Origin: an uncultured Bacteroidota bacterium | GTDB lineage: Bacteria; Bacteroidota; Bacteroidia; Bacteroidales; CAIWKO01 | Reading direction: 5' to 3' | DNA: 10,301 nt | Assembly (NCBI GenBank): GCA_937934705.1 | Contig: CALGYY010000154.1 | Span: 1-10,301, forward strand | The notes under the pieces: generated by a model | What the model was told of the DNA's origin: nothing | The model's database searches: none | Seen by the model: only the letters and a program-made list of their open reading frames with translations | Program-made: the position numbers and the translations under genes | Part shown: piece by piece, positions 7,925 to 10,301 of the stretch | Layout: each line of letters opens with the position of its first letter | How positions within the stretch are numbered: the first letter of the stretch is position 1

Positions 7925-8191
7925 TCAGGCCGGTTTCTGGTTTTCAAGAATGAATTGCGCCAGGGTCCTGACGGAGAAGAATATCTTCTTCCCTTCTTTG
8001 GGATCTTCGATCTTGATTCCGTAATTCTTCTCCAGAAGCACCATAATTTCCAGTGCGTCAATGCTGTCGAGTCCGAGGCCTTCGCCAAATAATGGGGCAT
8101 CGGGGTCAATATCCTCAGGTTTCTGATCTTCGAGGTTCAACTGCTTGATGATCTCTTCTTTCAGTTTGTCGATTAATTCCTGTTCAGTCAT
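7925..8191 (-). CDS. Acyl carrier protein of the ketosynthase cluster
   Basis: The product is a small acidic carrier protein, 88 residues from the ATG at 8191. The 4'-phosphopantetheine attachment site is Ser43 in GLGLDSIDALE, the standard LGxDSI motif at the start of helix II. The family's typical helix-rich pattern and C-terminal helix (TLAQFILENQ) are present. A GTG at 8200 would add three residues (MNI), but the ATG gives a normal ACP start (MTEQELIDKL). The insertion DPKEGKKIFFSV makes the loop before the last helix a little longer and more basic than in housekeeping AcpP, fitting a specialised ACP of a dedicated pathway. It sits between the short KS-like gene and KS-B, so it is probably the chain carrier for these ketosynthases. 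A phosphopantetheinyl transferase is needed but is not in the window. Confidence 0.93.
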   Translation of the reverse strand: MTEQELIDKLKEEIIKQLNLEDQKPEDIDPDAPLFGEGLGLDSIDALEIMVLLEKNYGIKIEDPKEGKKIFFSVRTLAQFILENQKPA

Positions 8192-8224
8192 GATGTTCAC
8201 TTATTTTATTGTTTGCTAGTTTGT
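8192..8224 (-). other. A/T-rich gap before the acyl carrier protein gene
   Basis: This 33-bp gap is the largest inside the six-gene operon. On the minus strand it is almost only A and T with repeated AAACAA/AACAATAAAA-like words and no Shine-Dalgarno sequence. An unstructured A-rich leader can raise translation in Bacteroidota, which would suit an ACP needed in excess over its synthases. No -7 box matching TAnnTTTG is present, so an internal promoter is not supported. Confidence 0.4.
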
Positions 8225-8857
8225 TTATTGAATCTGGTATAATTTGCCGAGCGAATCTGCGGTGAAGGGCATTCCATCCCGCTTGCCACTGTCAGATTCA
8301 ACAAGGCACAGAAAAGCGTCGTAATGTTCAGCATTCAGTTCGATCCAACCCGTCAGGGACGCATGTATCCTGCCGTTGCCGAAAAGAAGCGAGGTGTGGC
8401 GATGCAAAGAATCAGCCCGGAAAGAATCTTCGATCATCAGTGCATTTTCCCCGAAAATTTTATTTTTAATGCAGATCTCGCCCAGCATAATGTTGGGGAG
8501 GGTATAAACAAACACTGCCGGACTCGGGAAATAATTCTCTCGGTCGTCGATAGTGCGCTGATATTCTTTGTCGGTATCTATAGTTGAGCTGCCGTTCTGA
8601 ACAACCAGGCCTATCTTATCTTTGCCATATTCATTGGTCAGCTCCCTTCCGTTAAGGCAAAGCTCGGCCGCTACCAGGCCCAGCTTGCAGAGGTCGTCCA
8701 TTTTGTAGAACTTGGGATACGACATCCCGGCAAACTTGTATACCAGCCTGATGAATTCCCCGAAAACGTTCACTTCCCGGTTTTCCATCAGGGTGATCCC
8801 GTCGGAAATAACACGGCCCTGGTGGATACGGATGCTCTTTGTGATGATGGGGTTCAT
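8225..8857 (-). CDS. Short ketosynthase-like protein (N-terminal-half type), function unknown
   Basis: The 210-residue product looks like a shortened member of the beta-ketoacyl synthase/thiolase superfamily. Supporting segments are KFYKMDDLCKLGLVAAE (49-65), which resembles the KS helix before the core; KIGLVVQNGSS (81-91), like the first core strand with the Gly-rich turn; and PSPAVFVYTLPNIMLGEICI (111-130), like the KS dimer-interface segment that precedes the nucleophile. After GENALMIEDSF (136-146) no Cys active-site motif, HGT histidine or C-terminal GFGG is seen, and the protein ends at about half the usual KS length. Start and stop codons are intact and spacing to both neighbours is tight (12 and 33 bp), so this is not an obvious decay product. 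Short proteins annotated as 3-oxoacyl-ACP synthase occur beside ketosynthases in Bacteroidota pigment-type clusters, from memory. A structural or scaffolding partner for KS-A is possible. No catalytic function is claimed. Confidence 0.7.
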   Translation of the reverse strand: MNPIITKSIRIHQGRVISDGITLMENREVNVFGEFIRLVYKFAGMSYPKFYKMDDLCKLGLVAAELCLNGRELTNEYGKDKIGLVVQNGSSTIDTDKEYQRTIDDRENYFPSPAVFVYTLPNIMLGEICIKNKIFGENALMIEDSFRADSLHRHTSLLFGNGRIHASLTGWIELNAEHYDAFLCLVESDSGKRDGMPFTADSLGKLYQIQ

Positions 8858-8869
8858 GACTTCGCTGAC

Positions 8870-10042
8870 TTAATTTGATGGATGATTACCTGAACACATA
8901 CTGAGCACCAGTGCTGCATTGCATCCTCCGAAACCGGATGCGGTCTTCAGGGTATGCCGCACTTCTGCCGGGGTATTCCTGTCCAGTATCGTGATGATCT
9001 CAGGGACGCCATATTCGCTGTAACCGAGGGTGCGCAGCAGGGTTTTTTCTTTCATGCTATGTATGGCTATGATCGTCTCAATAACGCCGGCAGCGCCCAG
9101 TGTGTGCCCGAAATAAGCTTTCATACTGTTCAAAGGAGCATGACCCAGTCCTGCCGTTGAGAATGCTTTTGATTCCATCTCATCATTGTACGGGGTAGCG
9201 GTACCATGGGCTGAGATGAAGCCGATCTCCTCCGGACTGACCCCTGAACAGTTCATGGCGTGCTGAATTGCGACATAAAGTCCTTCGCCCGTGCGCGATG
9301 GTCCGCTGATATGGTTGGCATCATTGCCGCTTCCGCCTCCAGCAACGCAGACCTGAGCCGGATCTTTGGCGGCTTCATTGTCAACTGAAAGAATAAGGGT
9401 GCCGACCCCTTCACCGAGATTGAGCCCTTCACGACTGGCATCGAAAGGTTTGCAGGGACCGTTGGCCAAAGATTTAAACGACTGGAATCCACTGATTACA
9501 AACTCCGAAGCAATATCAGCTCCGCAAACCACCGCATGCCGGAAATGTCCGGCCTTAAGCAGGTCAAAGGCTGTAATCACTGACAAAACGCCTGATATGC
9601 AGGCATTTGATATGACGATAGGATGGCTTGTATTGCCAAAATGCTGACTGAGCAATCGCCCGCTCTTCCACAGCATTAGTCGGTCCTCATTAAAGCGGCC
9701 CTGGTTCTTCTTTTCGAGCAGGTCGATATTTCCTTTGGTTGTGGAAAGAATGAAAACGGTGTCGGGTGAAGCAGGGTCTATGGTCGTCCGGCCAAGAGCT
9801 TCTTTTATCGAATGCAGACAAATGGTTTCAAATCGTGTGAATTCATTACCGGCATTCAGTTGATCTGCGATCCTGGAGTAATTGTCTGTTTCGATAAGGG
9901 ATGCCCAGAAAGGACCGCTGAACAGATCATTACGATTGTGGTATTTAACTCCGGATTCGCCGGCCAGCATACGGTTCCAGACAGATGTCGTCCCGTCACC
10001 CAATGAACACAGGATATGGTCGGCGATGGCATAAACCGGCAT
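8870..10042 (-). CDS. Beta-ketoacyl-ACP synthase II-type enzyme (KS-A)
   Basis: This is a second complete condensing enzyme, 390 residues, expected to join acyl thioesters to malonyl-ACP. The triad is intact: Cys148 in ISNACISGV, His279 in FISAHGTATPYND and His313 in KAYFGHTLGAAG. The NLGEGVG segment (208-214) and the C-terminal ASGFGGCNAAL (368-378) complete the signature. The cysteine motif NACISG differs from the STACSSG of KS-B, and overall the two are clearly diverged paralogues rather than a recent duplication. It is the first gene of the tight operon, with a candidate -7 box 30 bp upstream of its ATG at 10042 and no clear Shine-Dalgarno. Aryl-polyene clusters commonly encode two active ketosynthases, one (ApeO) working with a chain-length-factor and one (ApeR) acting separately; KS-A would be the second kind if KS-B pairs with the cysteine-less protein. 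That assignment rests on gene order only. Confidence 0.92.
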   Translation of the reverse strand: MPVYAIADHILCSLGDGTTSVWNRMLAGESGVKYHNRNDLFSGPFWASLIETDNYSRIADQLNAGNEFTRFETICLHSIKEALGRTTIDPASPDTVFILSTTKGNIDLLEKKNQGRFNEDRLMLWKSGRLLSQHFGNTSHPIVISNACISGVLSVITAFDLLKAGHFRHAVVCGADIASEFVISGFQSFKSLANGPCKPFDASREGLNLGEGVGTLILSVDNEAAKDPAQVCVAGGGSGNDANHISGPSRTGEGLYVAIQHAMNCSGVSPEEIGFISAHGTATPYNDEMESKAFSTAGLGHAPLNSMKAYFGHTLGAAGVIETIIAIHSMKEKTLLRTLGYSEYGVPEIITILDRNTPAEVRHTLKTASGFGGCNAALVLSMCSGNHPSN

Positions 10043-10071
10043 AATAAAACGCTTGTTTAAAATTAAGGGTG

Positions 10072-10079
10072 CAAAAATA
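10072..10079 (-). promoter_or_regulatory. Candidate Bacteroidota-type -7 promoter box for the ketosynthase operon
   Basis: Read on the minus strand the sequence is TATTTTTG, an exact match to TAnnTTTG, 29 bp before the KS-A start codon. The leader would be about 20-25 nt. The region just upstream is A-rich (AAAAAAAG) with only a partial -33 match (TTTC/TTTA words). If active, it lets the six-gene operon be expressed independently of the thioesterase gene. Confidence 0.45.
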
Positions 10080-10097
10080 GTCTTTTTTTCTGAAACC

Positions 10098-10120
10098 CCT
10101 AAACTATGACCGGGTTTAGG
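10098..10120 (-). repeat. Inverted repeat overlapping the thioesterase stop codon
   Basis: CCTAAAC at 10098-10104 pairs with GTTTAGG at 10114-10120 around a 9-nt loop. On the minus strand the first arm covers the TAA stop of the thioesterase gene. The sequence following it in that direction is GGTTTCAGAAAAAAA, with no T-run, so it is not a standard intrinsic terminator. It may stabilise the 3' end of the thioesterase message or serve as an operator just upstream of the candidate KS-A promoter. Confidence 0.4.
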
Positions 10121-10301
10121 AACCGAGCCCCCACTTATTCTTCCAGTCAGTAAAACATGCCGGCGGGGTCAGCAACAATTCGCGCTCATGATTCAGGAAA
10201 ACCTGGGTTGAACTGCCGGTGGCAGCAATCTCACCGTCGGCTTTGCGGCGGATGGTAAACTCAAAGCAGATCTTTGCAGCTTCGGTGTTAATGAAACGGG
10301 T
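10116..10301 (-). CDS. Acyl-CoA thioesterase, hotdog fold (partial: C-terminal 61 residues)
   Basis: Only the last 61 codons are inside the window; the 5' end lies beyond position 10301. The frame is open from the edge to a TAA at 10116-10118. The visible segment has the pattern of the C-terminal half of 4-hydroxybenzoyl-CoA-thioesterase-like hotdog proteins: a strand with CFEFTIRRK, then GEIAATGSSTQVFLN, then a strand-turn ending in LLLTPPACF. In this family the central ATG-x-x-x-x-x-F strand and the late proline are typical, while the catalytic Asp/Glu sits in the N-terminal half and so cannot be checked here. It would hydrolyse an acyl-CoA or acyl-ACP thioester. Aryl-polyene clusters carry such an enzyme (ApeK), so an editing or release role is plausible. 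It is on the same strand as the ketosynthase operon, 73 bp upstream of KS-A. Confidence 0.75.
   Translation of the reverse strand, partial: TRFINTEAAKICFEFTIRRKADGEIAATGSSTQVFLNHERELLLTPPACFTDWKNKWGLGS

Noticed and set aside
10098..10120. Hairpin as a rho-independent terminator
   Set aside because: On the minus strand it is followed by GGTTTCAG and an A-run, not a T-run; on the plus strand no gene ends here.

Overview
The window looks like chromosomal DNA of an anaerobic member of the Bacteroidota, probably Bacteroidales or a near relative. Three things suggest this. Two upstream regions carry perfect TAnnTTTG boxes, the -7 element typical of Bacteroidota. Clear Shine-Dalgarno sequences are mostly missing before start codons. 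The gene content combines a flexirubin/aryl-polyene-style set of ketosynthases with a very large oxygen-sensitive-type 2-hydroxyacyl-CoA dehydratase activase. Genus and species cannot be read from the sequence.

Layout, left to right: positions 1-376 hold no convincing gene, but end in a probable promoter (319-326) and a small hairpin (341-361). These lead into a plus-strand lipoprotein gene of unknown function (377-1243). Everything else is on the minus strand, convergent with that gene and only 26 bp from it. In the direction of transcription (high to low coordinates) the minus-strand genes are: the 3' end of a hotdog-fold acyl-CoA thioesterase (10116-10301, cut by the window edge); a complete FabF-type ketosynthase, here KS-A (8870-10042); a short ketosynthase-like protein of 210 residues (8225-8857); an acyl carrier protein (7925-8191); a second complete ketosynthase, KS-B (6726-7919); a ketosynthase-like protein without the catalytic cysteine, resembling a chain-length factor (5649-6716); and a 1458-residue activase-type protein (1270-5646).

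From KS-A to the activase the gaps are 12, 33, 5, 9 and 2 bp, so these six genes are very probably one translationally coupled operon. The thioesterase is separated from KS-A by 73 bp that contain a hairpin and a candidate promoter. The first five operon genes plus the thioesterase fit a type II polyketide/fatty-acid system of the aryl-polyene or flexirubin kind: ACP carries the chain, KS-B with the cysteine-less partner would elongate it, KS-A would handle another condensation, and the thioesterase would release or edit. Ketoreductase, dehydratase, aromatic starter (ammonia-lyase) and export genes are not in the window and would be expected upstream, beyond position 10301.

The most unusual feature is the last gene. 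It fuses two ASKHA-type ATPase/[4Fe-4S] activase modules with DUF2229-like and HgdB-like regions in one polypeptide and sits 2 bp behind the ketosynthase genes. Its substrate is unknown. A role in supplying or reductively modifying an acyl or aryl thioester for the polyene pathway is a testable guess, not something the sequence proves.
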